Shown: piece after piece, positions 18,240 to 27,311 of the stretch
Position numbering within the stretch: position 1 is the stretch's first letter
Layout: every line of letters starts with the position of its first letter
Origin: Ascidiaceihabitans sp.
GTDB taxonomy: Bacteria > Pseudomonadota > Alphaproteobacteria > Rhodobacterales > Rhodobacteraceae
NCBI GenBank assembly: GCA_029251465.1
Contig: JAQXDI010000065.1
Location: 21,694-85,693 of the forward strand
Direction: 5' to 3'
Length of the DNA: 64,000 nucleotides
Program-made: the position numbers and the translations under genes
Notes under the pieces: model-generated
What the model was told of the DNA's origin: nothing
What the model saw: only the letters and a program-made list of their open reading frames with translations
Database searches by the model: none

Positions 18240-19733
18240 TTACGGCCCTCGGGCACGTTCTAGCAAATACGTGAAATCGGAAAACTGCCCGTCCGTCATC
18301 GTCGCGTTCAAGTGACAATTGATGCAGCTGGAACTGGCTTGCGGGACCGTGCCTTGGATGTAGGTTTCAAGCGTGGTGTTGGCCAAAAACGCAGGTGCAG
18401 GATTGCCCGATTTGTCGACTTCGTTGATCGCGCTGCACCAGTTTGTCGCCGCAGTTGGCGCGGCATTTGGGGCGGTTGGCGCTGTGGGCCACTGTGTCGA
18501 AACCAATTCGTAATTGGCCCAAACCGTGCCGGCCAGCAATTCGGATTGCACCTGTGCATTCATCGCATCCGTGTCTTGATGGATCGCAATGACCCGCTCA
18601 ATCTGGCTGCGATCACCAATACGCGCGTCGCTTAGCGGCTGGTCATCGGGGTTCCAGGGCTGCGCGGGCGGCTCGTTCACCGCGTTACAATCAGCGCAAT
18701 CAGGGTTGAAATAATTGTACTTTGGCTTGTCAGCGCCTTGGCCTTTTGTTGGCGCATTGTCCGCGTGTTCAAACGTCGACCACAGCCCTTGCGTGTCGTT
18801 GCTGGTCTTTTGAGCGATGTGAAAACCGGTCAATCCGACCAGTTGCTTTTCGCACATTGCCGGGCGCGATCCGTCTTTGGCCGCCTCGGTGAACACCAGT
18901 GCCTCGACCGTGTGAAACAACGACGGATCATCGTTTTTGGCAGTGTCGATCACCTTCCACGCGGCTTTGGCCATCACGGCCCCTTGCTGGCCGCCTTGTG
19001 CGCAAATCGGATTGCCGTCAGCGTCTGTTCCCTCGTTGCAGCTACAGGAAAAATTCACCTCGTTGCCTGCTTGCGAAAACGTCTTTTGACCGGCTTTGTT
19101 ATACAGTTCGTTGTCCAAAATATAGTCGTACATCGACTGGTTCACCGAAATCGCAAAGCGGCTGTAATGCCCGTTTGCATCGATCAAAGGACCGGATTGA
19201 AACGGCTCTGTGAACTCTTCCAGAACGTCAGGACGCTTGCCAATTTGGAGCACGATTTTCATCGCGCCATCATGCAGACCGGCACATTCCGCAGGTACAT
19301 TGCGCGGCGGAAATGACCCGTCAGTTGACGCAGGCGTGGCACCATCCGGTAGGAAAATATAGCTGCTCTCAGCCCAGCTTTCCCAGACTGTCGGATCATC
19401 GCTGCCGCCGGTGACAAGCGCACCATCCGCGTCGTGATTGAGCGCCAAAAACAAATCCCAGGAATACGCATCAAACGAACATTGCAGGCTCTCGACGCTG
19501 ATGTCTTCGGACGCGATCATCGACGCATCCGGCAAATGCGGGATCGCCGCGCCATTGGTGATCACGTGATCCGCGCCCTGACAGCTGACCGTTGTCGACA
19601 TGGCGCTGGCTTGCGGCGTTCCGCTCGCCAATGGCCCCTCGGTCGAATTTTTGCCTTTGATTTGATAGTGATAGATGGCGTAAGCACCAACAATCAGCAC
19701 GCAACAAAGCAGCGCTAGCTTGAGCAATCTCAT
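18240..19733 (-). CDS. Membrane-anchored monohaem cytochrome-c-like protein of the GMC operon
   Basis: A 497-residue protein with an N-terminal hydrophobic segment (about residues 4-23, LKLALLCCVLIVGAYAIYHY), probably an uncleaved anchor, and a large periplasmic part. The only haem-c motif is CINCH, about 30 residues from the C-terminus. Other cysteines (CSCNEG, CADCNAV) lack the following histidine. The central region contains SFDAYSWDLFLALNHDADG, AVMAKAAWKVID and GLWSTFEHADN, which I do not recognise as a named domain. First gene of the operon, 14 bp before the small subunit. By position it could accept electrons from the flavoprotein, in place of the three-haem cytochrome of gluconate dehydrogenase. 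Confidence 0.6.
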   Translation of the reverse strand: MRLLKLALLCCVLIVGAYAIYHYQIKGKNSTEGPLASGTPQASAMSTTVSCQGADHVITNGAAIPHLPDASMIASEDISVESLQCSFDAYSWDLFLALNHDADGALVTGGSDDPTVWESWAESSYIFLPDGATPASTDGSFPPRNVPAECAGLHDGAMKIVLQIGKRPDVLEEFTEPFQSGPLIDANGHYSRFAISVNQSMYDYILDNELYNKAGQKTFSQAGNEVNFSCSCNEGTDADGNPICAQGGQQGAVMAKAAWKVIDTAKNDDPSLFHTVEALVFTEAAKDGSRPAMCEKQLVGLTGFHIAQKTSNDTQGLWSTFEHADNAPTKGQGADKPKYNYFNPDCADCNAVNEPPAQPWNPDDQPLSDARIGDRSQIERVIAIHQDTDAMNAQVQSELLAGTVWANYELVSTQWPTAPTAPNAAPTAATNWCSAINEVDKSGNPAPAFLANTTLETYIQGTVPQASSSCINCHLNATMTDGQFSDFTYLLERARGP

Positions 19734-19840
19734 AGAAATTTCCTAAAATCTGAATCGTTTAATACAACCACAGCGTACCACGAAGCTGTATTTTAGCGAG
19801 CATTATCTCTCGCTCAGATTGTGCGCGCACACGGCACGAA

Positions 19841-19870
19841 AAAGGCCGGTGCAAGTACACACCGGCCTGA
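19841..19870 (-). terminator. Rho-independent terminator of the gcv operon
   Basis: Read leftward, AGGCCGGTG pairs perfectly with CACCGGCCT (19843-19851 with 19860-19868), a 9-bp GC-rich stem with an 8-base loop, followed by a T run. It lies about 30 bp after the gcvP stop codon. The right side lacks a T run, so it acts mainly on the leftward transcript. Confidence 0.85.
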
Positions 19871-19899
19871 TCTATTTTGCGGATGAACGACGAATGCGG

Positions 19900-22743
19900 C
19901 TATTCTGCCGCCTCTTCGTAGTTTTCCATCGGCGGACACGTACAGGTCAAATTTCGATCCCCCCAGACGTTGTCCACACGGTTCACAGGCGGCCAATATT
20001 TGTCGACACGGAACGCGCCGGGCGGGAAACACCCGACCTCGCGGCTGTAGGGACGATCCCAGTCTTTAACCAAATCCTCCATCGTGTGTGGCGCGTTTTT
20101 CAGCGGGTTGTTGTCCGCGTCGATCTCATCGTTTTCGATCTGCGTGATCTCGGCACGGATCGCCAACATCGCATCGCAGAACCGGTCCAACTCGGCTTTG
20201 GTTTCAGATTCCGTCGGCTCGATCATCAAGGTGCCCGCAACAGGCCAGCTCATCGTTGGGGCGTGAAAGCCGCAGTCAATCAAACGCTTGGCGATGTCGT
20301 CCACCGTCACATGCGCAGAGTCCGCAAACGGGCGCGTGTCGATGATGCATTCATGGGCCACACGTCCGGTTGGCCCCTTGTACAAAACGTCGAACGCGCC
20401 TTCCAATCGCTTGGCGATGTAATTGGCGTTCAGGATCGCCACACGGGTCGCTTGGGTCAGCCCTTCGCCGCCCATCATCAGGCAATAAGCCCACGAAATC
20501 GGCAACAGCGATGGCGACCCAAAAGCCGCGGCAGACACAGCGCCGGTCCCTGTGTTCGGATCCCCCGGAAGATGCGCAATCAAGTGTTCTTTCACCCCGA
20601 TCGGCCCCATGCCCGGACCACCACCACCGTGCGGAATGCAAAAGGTTTTGTGCAGGTTCAGGTGGCTCACGTCACCACCCAAATCACCGGGGCGGGACAG
20701 ACCGACCATCGCGTTCATGTTGGCCCCGTCGATATAGACCTGACCACCGCGATCGTGGGTCATCTGGCACACGTCAATCACGGTTTCCTCGAACACCCCG
20801 TGGGTCGACGGATAGGTGATCATGCAGGCGGCAAGGTTGTCTTTGTGCAGGTCCGCTTTGGCGGCAAAATCCTCAAGATCAATGTCACCTTTGGCGTCCG
20901 ACTTGATCGGAACAACCTTCCAACCAACCATCTGCGCCGAAGCCGGATTGGTCCCATGCGCAGACATCGGGATCAGGCAAATGTTGCGATGCCCTTGGCC
21001 GTTTGCGCGGTGGTACGACGCAATCGACAACAACCCGGCGTATTCGCCCTGCGCACCAGAATTCGGCTGCATCGAAATCGCGTCATAGCCCGTGACGTCA
21101 CATAATTTGGCCGACAGATCATCGATCATTTCCATGTAACCGGCCGCTTGATCCATCGGGATGTAGGGATGCAAAAGCGAAAATTCATCCCACGTCACCG
21201 GCATCATTTCGGCCGCAGAATTCAGCTTCATTGTGCACGATCCCAGCGGGATCATCGCGCGATCAAGCGCCAGATCACGATCCGCCAAACGACGCATGTA
21301 ACGCATCATTTCCGTCTCAGCGCGGTTCATGTGAAACACCGGATGGGTCAGGTAATCCGAGGTGCGGATCAGCTTTTCCGGCACGTGGTAATGCGGGGTA
21401 TAATCCTTGTCCTTCAGCTCGATCCCGAAGGCGCGCCAGACGGCCTCGATTGTCTCGGATCGCGTGCGTTCATCCAGCGTGATCCCGACCTGAGTGGTGC
21501 CAACTGCGCGCAGGTTGATCCCTTCGTCCACCGCCGATTTCATGACCGCCGATTGCAACGGGCCAACGTCCACAGTGATCGTGTCAAAGAATGTCGCAGG
21601 GCGCACATCAAAGCCTGCGGTTTTCAGACCTTCGGCCAATCGCGCAGTCTTGCGATGGATGCGTTGCGCAATCGCCTTTAACCCCTCAGGTCCATGAAAT
21701 ACCGCATAAAATCCGGCCATGACGGCCAGCAGCGCTTGGGCTGTACACACGTTTGACGTCGCCTTTTCGCGCCGAATATGTTGTTCGCGGGTTTGCAGCG
21801 ACAGGCGGTAGGCGCGGTTGCCAAGGCTGTCGATCGACACCCCGACAATGCGCCCCGGCATCGAGCGCGCGTAGTTCGCTTTGGTCGCCATGTAGGCCGC
21901 GTGCGGGCCGCCATATCCGACCGGCACACCGAACCGTTGGGTTGATCCAACAGCAATGTCCGCGCCCATCGCACCGGGTTCCTTAAGCAAGGTCAGCGAC
22001 AGTGGATCAGCCGCAATAATGCCGATGGCTTTGGCGCCATGCAGGGCCGCGATCTGATCCGTGAAATCACGCAAATGCCCGTGCGTTCCGGGGTACTGAA
22101 AGATCGCGCCAAAGACAGTCGTAGCATCCAGATCATTCGGATCGCCAATCGTGATTTCGATCCCCAGAGGCGCTGCACGCGTCTGCATCACCGCGATGTT
22201 TTGTGGGTGACAGTTTTCGTCGATGAAAAAGCCAGTGACTTTAGATTTCGACACCCGCTGCGCCATCGTCATTGCCTCAGCACAGGCCGTCGCTTCGTCT
22301 AGCAACGACGCGTTGGCGATCTCTAGACCGGTCAAATCCGACACCATCGTTTGAAAGTTCAAAAGCGCCTCAAGACGCCCTTGTGAAATCTCGGGCTGAT
22401 AGGGCGTGTAGGCCGTGTACCAAGCCGGATTTTCCAGAATGTTGCGCTGAATTGCAGGCGGCGTGACCGTGCCGTGATAGCCCTGCCCGATCAACGACGT
22501 CAGCACTTTGTTTTTGCCCGCGACGATCTTCATGTGGTGCAATAGCTCGCGTTCGGATTTGGCTTTTCCAAACTCAAGCGGTTCTTTCTGACGGATTTTT
22601 GCAGGCAGCGTGTCGTCGATCAACGCGGCCAGATCTTTTGCCCCCACCACGTCCAGCATTTGCGCCATTTCCGCAGGGGAAGGTCCAATGTGGCGGCGGT
22701 TTGCAAAATCATATGGCAGGTAGTCGGTGGGGGTAAATGTCAT
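19900..22743 (-). CDS. gcvP: Glycine dehydrogenase (decarboxylating), glycine cleavage P protein
   Basis: The PLP enzyme of the glycine cleavage system: it decarboxylates glycine and loads the aminomethyl group onto lipoyl-GcvH. The single 947-residue chain is the fused P protein found in most proteobacteria. The PLP lysine is near residue 699 in [26 protein letters not shown] and [21 protein letters not shown] are typical N-terminal blocks. GGAG lies about 8 bp before the ATG. Last gene of the gcvT-gcvH-gcvP operon under the glycine riboswitch, with a terminator just downstream. Confidence 0.97.
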   Translation of the reverse strand: MTFTPTDYLPYDFANRRHIGPSPAEMAQMLDVVGAKDLAALIDDTLPAKIRQKEPLEFGKAKSERELLHHMKIVAGKNKVLTSLIGQGYHGTVTPPAIQRNILENPAWYTAYTPYQPEISQGRLEALLNFQTMVSDLTGLEIANASLLDEATACAEAMTMAQRVSKSKVTGFFIDENCHPQNIAVMQTRAAPLGIEITIGDPNDLDATTVFGAIFQYPGTHGHLRDFTDQIAALHGAKAIGIIAADPLSLTLLKEPGAMGADIAVGSTQRFGVPVGYGGPHAAYMATKANYARSMPGRIVGVSIDSLGNRAYRLSLQTREQHIRREKATSNVCTAQALLAVMAGFYAVFHGPEGLKAIAQRIHRKTARLAEGLKTAGFDVRPATFFDTITVDVGPLQSAVMKSAVDEGINLRAVGTTQVGITLDERTRSETIEAVWRAFGIELKDKDYTPHYHVPEKLIRTSDYLTHPVFHMNRAETEMMRYMRRLADRDLALDRAMIPLGSCTMKLNSAAEMMPVTWDEFSLLHPYIPMDQAAGYMEMIDDLSAKLCDVTGYDAISMQPNSGAQGEYAGLLSIASYHRANGQGHRNICLIPMSAHGTNPASAQMVGWKVVPIKSDAKGDIDLEDFAAKADLHKDNLAACMITYPSTHGVFEETVIDVCQMTHDRGGQVYIDGANMNAMVGLSRPGDLGGDVSHLNLHKTFCIPHGGGGPGMGPIGVKEHLIAHLPGDPNTGTGAVSAAAFGSPSLLPISWAYCLMMGGEGLTQATRVAILNANYIAKRLEGAFDVLYKGPTGRVAHECIIDTRPFADSAHVTVDDIAKRLIDCGFHAPTMSWPVAGTLMIEPTESETKAELDRFCDAMLAIRAEITQIENDEIDADNNPLKNAPHTMEDLVKDWDRPYSREVGCFPPGAFRVDKYWPPVNRVDNVWGDRNLTCTCPPMENYEEAAE

Positions 22744-22776
22744 TTTCAGGCTCCGATAGGTGCGAGGTAAAAGCGC

Positions 22777-23136
22777 TTAGGCAATCAATTTATTGTACGC
22801 GGCTTCGTCCATGTATTCGTCCATTTGCGAAGTATCATCGGGCTTGATCTTAAAGAACCAACCGGCACCAATCGCATCCTCGTTCACCGCCGACGGGCTG
22901 TCCGCCAAAGCCGTGTTTACCTCGACGATTTCACCGTCAATCGGGGCCAGAATATCGGACGCCGCCTTGACGGATTCGATCACCACGATCTCGTCATCTT
23001 TGGCCACTGTGTCGCCAACTTCGGGCAGTTCAACAAAGACAATATCGCCCAGTTGTTCAGCCGCGTGTGCCGTGATGCCAACCACCACAACGTCATCTTC
23101 GACGCGCAGCCATTCGTGTTCTTCGGTGTATTTCAT
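22777..23136 (-). CDS. gcvH: Glycine cleavage system H protein (lipoyl carrier)
   Basis: The 119-residue lipoyl-carrier protein that shuttles the aminomethyl group between the P, T and L proteins. The lipoylated residue is Lys57 in VIESVKAASD. The start MKYTEEHEWLRVE and the acidic C-terminal half are typical. GGAG lies 9 bp before the ATG. It sits between gcvT (21 bp upstream) and gcvP (33 bp downstream). Confidence 0.97.
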   Translation of the reverse strand: MKYTEEHEWLRVEDDVVVVGITAHAAEQLGDIVFVELPEVGDTVAKDDEIVVIESVKAASDILAPIDGEIVEVNTALADSPSAVNEDAIGAGWFFKIKPDDTSQMDEYMDEAAYNKLIA

Positions 23137-23157
23137 CTGTCGTTTCTCCGCTTTGGT

Positions 23158-24279
23158 TTATCGTTTAAAATTGGCCGGGGTGAACGGCATTTTGGTGACG
23201 TTCAAAGGCAAACGTTTGCCGCGCAGTTCCCCGTAAATTGTCGTGCCTATGGATGCGTGATCACGCGTGACGTAGCCCATCGCAACAGGGCCACCGACCG
23301 TTGGGCCAAAGCCACCGGACGTGATTTTGCCGATCTGTTCGCCACCCTCAGGGCCTGCAAACAACGGCACACCTTCGCGCATTGGCGCACGTCCGGTCGG
23401 CAACAGGCCAACGCGTTTGCGTGCAGCCCCGTCCGCCATTTGTGCAAATATCTGCGTGGCCCCCGGAAAGCCACCGGCACGTGCGCCACCATCGCCCCGC
23501 ACCTTTTGGATCGCCCACGTCAGCGCGCCCTCAATCGGGGTCGTGCCGGTGTCGATGTCATGGCCATACAGACACAATCCGCCCTCAAGGCGCAGCGAAT
23601 CCCGTGCGCCCAAACCGATCGCTTCGACCTCTGGGTGATCCAGCAAGGCCCGCGCCAAAGCTTCTGCCTGATCCGCAGGCACCGAAATTTCATAGCCGTC
23701 TTCGCCGGTGTATCCTGACCGCGACACCCAGCATTCCGCACCATTCAGGGACAGCGTCGCGACATCCATAAACGCCATCTCGGCAGCCCTTGGATCAAGC
23801 GTTGCCAATACGGTTTCGGCCGATGGTCCCTGCAAAGCCAGCAATGCGCGGTCGGTGATTTCAGTGACTTCGACACCCGCCAAATGTGCTTGCATGTGCT
23901 CGATGTCAGCCCCTTTGCAGGCCGCATTCACCACGACAAACAGATGATCACCCCGATTGGCAAACATCAGATCATCCATGATCCCGCCCGCATCATTGGT
24001 GAAAAAACCATAGCGCTGGCGATCCGTATCCAACCCCAAAACGTCCATCGGCACCAAGGTTTCAAACGCCCGCGCCGCAGTCGCAAAATCAGGCCCACGC
24101 ACAATGACTTGCCCCATGTGCGACACATCAAACAGACCGGCGCGCGTGCGCGTATGATCGTGCTCTTTCATCACCCCAAGCGGATATTGCACAGGCATCG
24201 CATACCCGGCGAAAGGCACCATTTTGCCCCCGAGTTCCACGTGCAAATCATGCAATGGCGTATGCAGTAAATCAGACAT
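23158..24279 (-). CDS. gcvT: Aminomethyltransferase, glycine cleavage T protein
   Basis: The tetrahydrofolate-dependent T protein (373 residues), which releases ammonia from aminomethyl-GcvH and forms 5,10-methylene-THF. LHDLHVELGGKMVPFAGYAMPVQY at the N-terminus, GLFDVSHMGQV and SGYTGEDGYEISVP are family blocks. It is the first gene of the operon, about 90 bp after the second riboswitch aptamer, so its translation or transcription is what glycine controls directly. GcvL is not encoded here; lipoamide dehydrogenase is commonly shared with other complexes. Confidence 0.96.
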   Translation of the reverse strand: MSDLLHTPLHDLHVELGGKMVPFAGYAMPVQYPLGVMKEHDHTRTRAGLFDVSHMGQVIVRGPDFATAARAFETLVPMDVLGLDTDRQRYGFFTNDAGGIMDDLMFANRGDHLFVVVNAACKGADIEHMQAHLAGVEVTEITDRALLALQGPSAETVLATLDPRAAEMAFMDVATLSLNGAECWVSRSGYTGEDGYEISVPADQAEALARALLDHPEVEAIGLGARDSLRLEGGLCLYGHDIDTGTTPIEGALTWAIQKVRGDGGARAGGFPGATQIFAQMADGAARKRVGLLPTGRAPMREGVPLFAGPEGGEQIGKITSGGFGPTVGGPVAMGYVTRDHASIGTTIYGELRGKRLPLNVTKMPFTPANFKR

Positions 24280-24369
24280 CTCAAACGGCCCCTATCCATG
24301 CACCGCATTGATTTTTAATAAAATCATCCGGCACCAATACACAGCAAAGACATAGCCTTTGCCACTTGA

Positions 24370-24526
24370 TGCCCCCTCTGTCCTGTGCGCCTGAGATTGC
24401 TATCCCTTCGGCGGGTGCGTGTGGCACCACTCTCCAGAGTATTGTCGTCCGTATCGGTCCATTGGCCTGAGAGTTTCCGAGGCGGTTGCTCCTTCGGCAC
24501 CAGTATGTCTGGTTCTCCCGATGACG
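24370..24526 (-). ncRNA. Tandem glycine riboswitch (gcvT element)
   Basis: Most of the 369-bp gap between gcvT and the divergent aminotransferase gene is a leftward leader with two aptamers. Aptamer I has CGGGAGA, GGTGCCGAAGGAGCAA, AACTCTCAGGC and GGACCG, closing at CTCTGGAGAG (24430-24439). Aptamer II has GCCGAAGGGATAGC, AATCTCAGGC and GGACAGAGGGG (complement of 24372-24383). This matches the classic cooperative gcvT leader, which turns on glycine cleavage when glycine is high. Between it and gcvT is an AT-rich hairpin, GATTTT-ATTA-AAAATC (around 24309-24324). The remaining ~120 bp toward 24648 should hold both divergent promoters. Confidence 0.95.
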
Positions 24527-24648
24527 GTCGTGCGTCCATGGTGGACACCGTCGCATACAATTCAGGTTCCACATTCTTGTCAACTCAAATTCGCATGATC
24601 AGGCCCGCGATCCTTGACAAATTTGACCGGATCACCTGATTTACCGAC

Positions 24649-25947
24649 ATGAGCAATACCCAAAACATGCTAAAGCGCCGCGCCCGATTGCTGGGTCCCA
24701 ACATCTCGACGTTTTATGACGATCCCCTGCATCTGGTCAAAGGCGACGGCGTTTGGGTTTGGGATGCCGATGGGCGCAAGTATCTGGATTGTTACAATAA
24801 TGTGCCGCACGTCGGGCATTGTCATCCGCGGGTGGTTGACGCGATCTGCGCGCAGGCCCGCCAAATAAACACCCACACACGCTATCTGCACGACGGCATT
24901 CTGGACTACGTTGAACGGTTGACGGGGACATTCGAGGGCGATCTTTCAACCGCCATCATGACCTGCACAGGATCAGAGGCAAACGACATCGCCCTGCGCA
25001 TGGCCGAGGCCGTCACCGGCAAGCGCGGCGTCATCGCAACCGACCACACCTACCATGGCAACACGACTGTGGTGGCGCAATTGTCATCCACAAACCGGCC
25101 CGCCACCGGCGACGGCAGCCACGTGCGCCAAGTCCCCGCACCCGAAAGTTACCGCCCCTTGGGGGGCGCGGCAGGCATGGCCCACGCCCACGCGTTCGCC
25201 GCCTCGGTCCAAGCTGCAATTGACGATCTAAACGCCTCGGGCATCGGGTTTTCCGCGCTGCTGGTCTGCCCTGCATTCCTGAACGAAGGCTTTCCCGATT
25301 TGGACGCAGGATGGCTGGCCCCGACCCAAGACGTCGTGCGCAAAGCCGGTGGCTTGATCATCGCAGACGAGGTCCAACCCGGCTTTGGCCGCAACGGCGA
25401 ACGGTTCTGGGGGCATCAACGCATCGGACTGGTGCCAGACGTCGTCACGATGGGCAAACCCATGGGCAACGGCCACCCCGTCGCAGGGGTTGTGACCACT
25501 CCAGACATCATGGCCGCGTTCCGTAATTCATTCCGCTATTTCAACACGTTCGGTGGCAATCCGGTGTCCTGCGCTGCGGCCATGGCTGTGCTGGATGTGA
25601 TGGTTGACGAAGACTTGCAGACCAACGCATTGCGTGTCGGGGCGCACGCAAAAGCAGGTCTGCAAAAGCTGGCGGAAACCCACGAATGCATCGGCGATGT
25701 GCGCGGTCAGGGCCTGTATTTCGGGGCCGAACTGGTCACGGATCGCGCGACCAAGGCACCCGCCTGTCTGTTCGCGATCAAGGTCGCCAACGAAATGCGC
25801 CAGCGCGGCGTGTTGATGAACAAACTCGGCATCCATTACAACACCCTCAAGATCCGCCCACCGATGCCGTTTTCAATCGAAAACGCCGACGTGATGCTGG
25901 ATACTCTGGACTGCGTGCTGCGCGATCTTGGGCCTGCACGTGACTGA
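24649..25947 (+). CDS. Class III aminotransferase-fold protein, probable phospho-lyase (ethanolamine-phosphate/phosphohydroxylysine type)
   Basis: A 432-residue PLP enzyme of class III fold. The cofactor lysine is Lys270 in VTMGKPMGNGHPVA, and DEVQPGFGRNG precedes it. The VTMGKPMGNGHP block is characteristic of the animal AGXT2L group, which eliminates phosphate from O-phosphoethanolamine or 5-phosphohydroxylysine rather than transaminating. CYNNVPHVGHCHPRVV is also shared with that group. The downstream kinase-like gene overlaps it by 8 bp, which fits a route where an amino alcohol is phosphorylated and then cleaved to an aldehyde, ammonia and phosphate. Ordinary transamination is not excluded. 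Confidence 0.75.
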   Translation: MSNTQNMLKRRARLLGPNISTFYDDPLHLVKGDGVWVWDADGRKYLDCYNNVPHVGHCHPRVVDAICAQARQINTHTRYLHDGILDYVERLTGTFEGDLSTAIMTCTGSEANDIALRMAEAVTGKRGVIATDHTYHGNTTVVAQLSSTNRPATGDGSHVRQVPAPESYRPLGGAAGMAHAHAFAASVQAAIDDLNASGIGFSALLVCPAFLNEGFPDLDAGWLAPTQDVVRKAGGLIIADEVQPGFGRNGERFWGHQRIGLVPDVVTMGKPMGNGHPVAGVVTTPDIMAAFRNSFRYFNTFGGNPVSCAAAMAVLDVMVDEDLQTNALRVGAHAKAGLQKLAETHECIGDVRGQGLYFGAELVTDRATKAPACLFAIKVANEMRQRGVLMNKLGIHYNTLKIRPPMPFSIENADVMLDTLDCVLRDLGPARD

Positions 25948-26839
25948 CGTTGCGCTCAAATCGGCGCTGGTTCACTGGGGTCATGTTGGCGCAAAGGTCA
26001 CGCTGATCGCAGCCCGCGAAAACCACGTTTACCGGGTCGACACTGCTCGCGGATCGCTTGCCTTGCGCCTGCACCGCGCCGGATATCGCAGCGCTGCTGA
26101 ACTGCATTGGATGCAGATGTTGGCCGACGGCGGCATCACAGTTCCCGCGCCGATTAGGGCCCGCGACGGTAGTTTGTTTTTGACAGTGAGCGACACCGTC
26201 ATCGACCTGCTCAGCTGGGTCGAAGGGGTCCCGTTGTCGCACGTTCCTGGCGTCGAAAACCGACCTGATTTGTACCGTGAACTCGGTCGCCAAATGGCGC
26301 AGATGCACGACCTTGCAGATTGTTGGTCGCCGCCCGCTGGCTTTGCCCGACCAGCGTGGGACATCGACGGTTTGCTCGGGCAATCACCGCTGTGGGGCCG
26401 GTTTTGGGACAATCCGACATTGACCACCAGCCAAGCCGCTCGACTTGCAGATTTTCGCGAAGTTGCCCGTGAAAAACTAACAGATACAACGGATTACGGG
26501 CTGGTTCATGCCGACCTCGTTCCCGACAATGTGATGGTTTCAAAAGCCGGCCTTCACCCCATCGATTTCGACGACGGCGGGTTTGGCTATCGGCTGTTCG
26601 ACCTTGCAACCGTCACCCACCGTGCATCGCGCACAGCGCCGGACGGGACTTTAGGTCACGCTGTAATTGAGGGCTACACAGACGTGCGCGCCATAGATTT
26701 AGCCCAGCTGAAACTGTTCGAGGCCCTGCGCGCCTGCACCTATGTCGGCTGGATCATCACGCGCATGAAAGAAGACGGCGCACAGGCCCGAAACACCCGT
26801 TTTATCACCGAAGCCATCGCGCGCATCGACGCCTTATAG
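25940..26839 (+). CDS. APH-family kinase (hydroxylysine/choline-kinase-like phosphotransferase)
   Basis: A 299-residue aminoglycoside-phosphotransferase-fold kinase. The catalytic loop is LVHADLVPDNVM and the metal-binding aspartate follows in PIDFDDGGFGYRLFDLA. The N-terminal ENHVYRVD is the nucleotide-binding strand. The GTG at 25940 overlaps the preceding gene by 8 bp; a TTG at 25928 is also in frame. The pairing with an AGXT2L-like lyase parallels the hydroxylysine kinase and phospho-lyase pair of animals. Its likely substrate is thus a small amino alcohol, though homoserine or choline-like substrates cannot be excluded. It overlaps the 3' end of the convergent hpaF-like gene by 6 bp. Confidence 0.75.
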   Translation: MTDVALKSALVHWGHVGAKVTLIAARENHVYRVDTARGSLALRLHRAGYRSAAELHWMQMLADGGITVPAPIRARDGSLFLTVSDTVIDLLSWVEGVPLSHVPGVENRPDLYRELGRQMAQMHDLADCWSPPAGFARPAWDIDGLLGQSPLWGRFWDNPTLTTSQAARLADFREVAREKLTDTTDYGLVHADLVPDNVMVSKAGLHPIDFDDGGFGYRLFDLATVTHRASRTAPDGTLGHAVIEGYTDVRAIDLAQLKLFEALRACTYVGWIITRMKEDGAQARNTRFITEAIARIDAL

Positions 26840-27211
26840 GTGGTCGCGGATCGAGCTGGCCTTTGGGCTTAGTTCTGCATCGATATTGCGCATTTCCATC
26901 GACAACATGAACGACGAACGCGCCATAACGTCGGCGCAATACGCCTCAAGTGCGGCAAAAATCAATGACGTCGCCGCTTTGCGTTTTTCCAGATCACGCC
27001 CTTCGCGCAGACGCACAGACAGGTCCAGAAACGCGTGATCCGGATTGCCGTCCGCTATGACGACATGCGCGGCAGGCGTCGCACGCACACGGATACCCGC
27101 CAGCGGAAACACCCCCGTTTGCACGGCTGCATCACGGACCACGACGCACAGCCCCGCGATGTCCAAACGCATCTCTAGGTTGGGTGAATAATCGATGTGA
27201 AAATGTGGCAT
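26834..27211 (-). CDS. hpaF: 5-carboxymethyl-2-hydroxymuconate isomerase-like protein
   Basis: A 125-residue tautomerase of the CHMI family. It begins MPHFHIDYSPNLE, which after methionine removal exposes the catalytic N-terminal proline. In homoprotocatechuate degradation CHMI isomerises 5-carboxymethyl-2-hydroxymuconate. The start at 27211 is set by AGGA about 5 bp upstream; a longer frame to 27238 adds only unconserved residues. The rest of the hpa pathway is absent from the window, so the gene is an outlier or serves another tautomerisation. It is divergent from the hpaR-like gene. Confidence 0.8.
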   Translation of the reverse strand: MPHFHIDYSPNLEMRLDIAGLCVVVRDAAVQTGVFPLAGIRVRATPAAHVVIADGNPDHAFLDLSVRLREGRDLEKRKAATSLIFAALEAYCADVMARSSFMLSMEMRNIDAELSPKASSIRDHL

Positions 27212-27311
27212 CTTGGTCCTCTGGCTTGCAACATTCATGCGGGCACAAGGCGCAACTTGTCAACTTTCCCTTGGGCGCGGTATCGTGGGGCAAATCAACA
27301 AGAGCGGCCTC

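Noticed and set aside
19819..21105. Long rightward open frame (~428 residues) opposite gcvP
   Set aside because: It is the mirror of a strongly coding frame, rich in Arg/His/Gly as expected for antisense of GC-rich genes, and has no recognisable motif.
24281..24583. Small leftward open frame of about 100 residues upstream of gcvT
   Set aside because: The region is the tandem glycine riboswitch, whose conserved bases explain the sequence.
27212..27311. HpaR operator in the gap between the hpaF-like and hpaR-like genes
   Set aside because: Only weak, loosely spaced TTGC/GCAA halves are visible; not enough to call a site.
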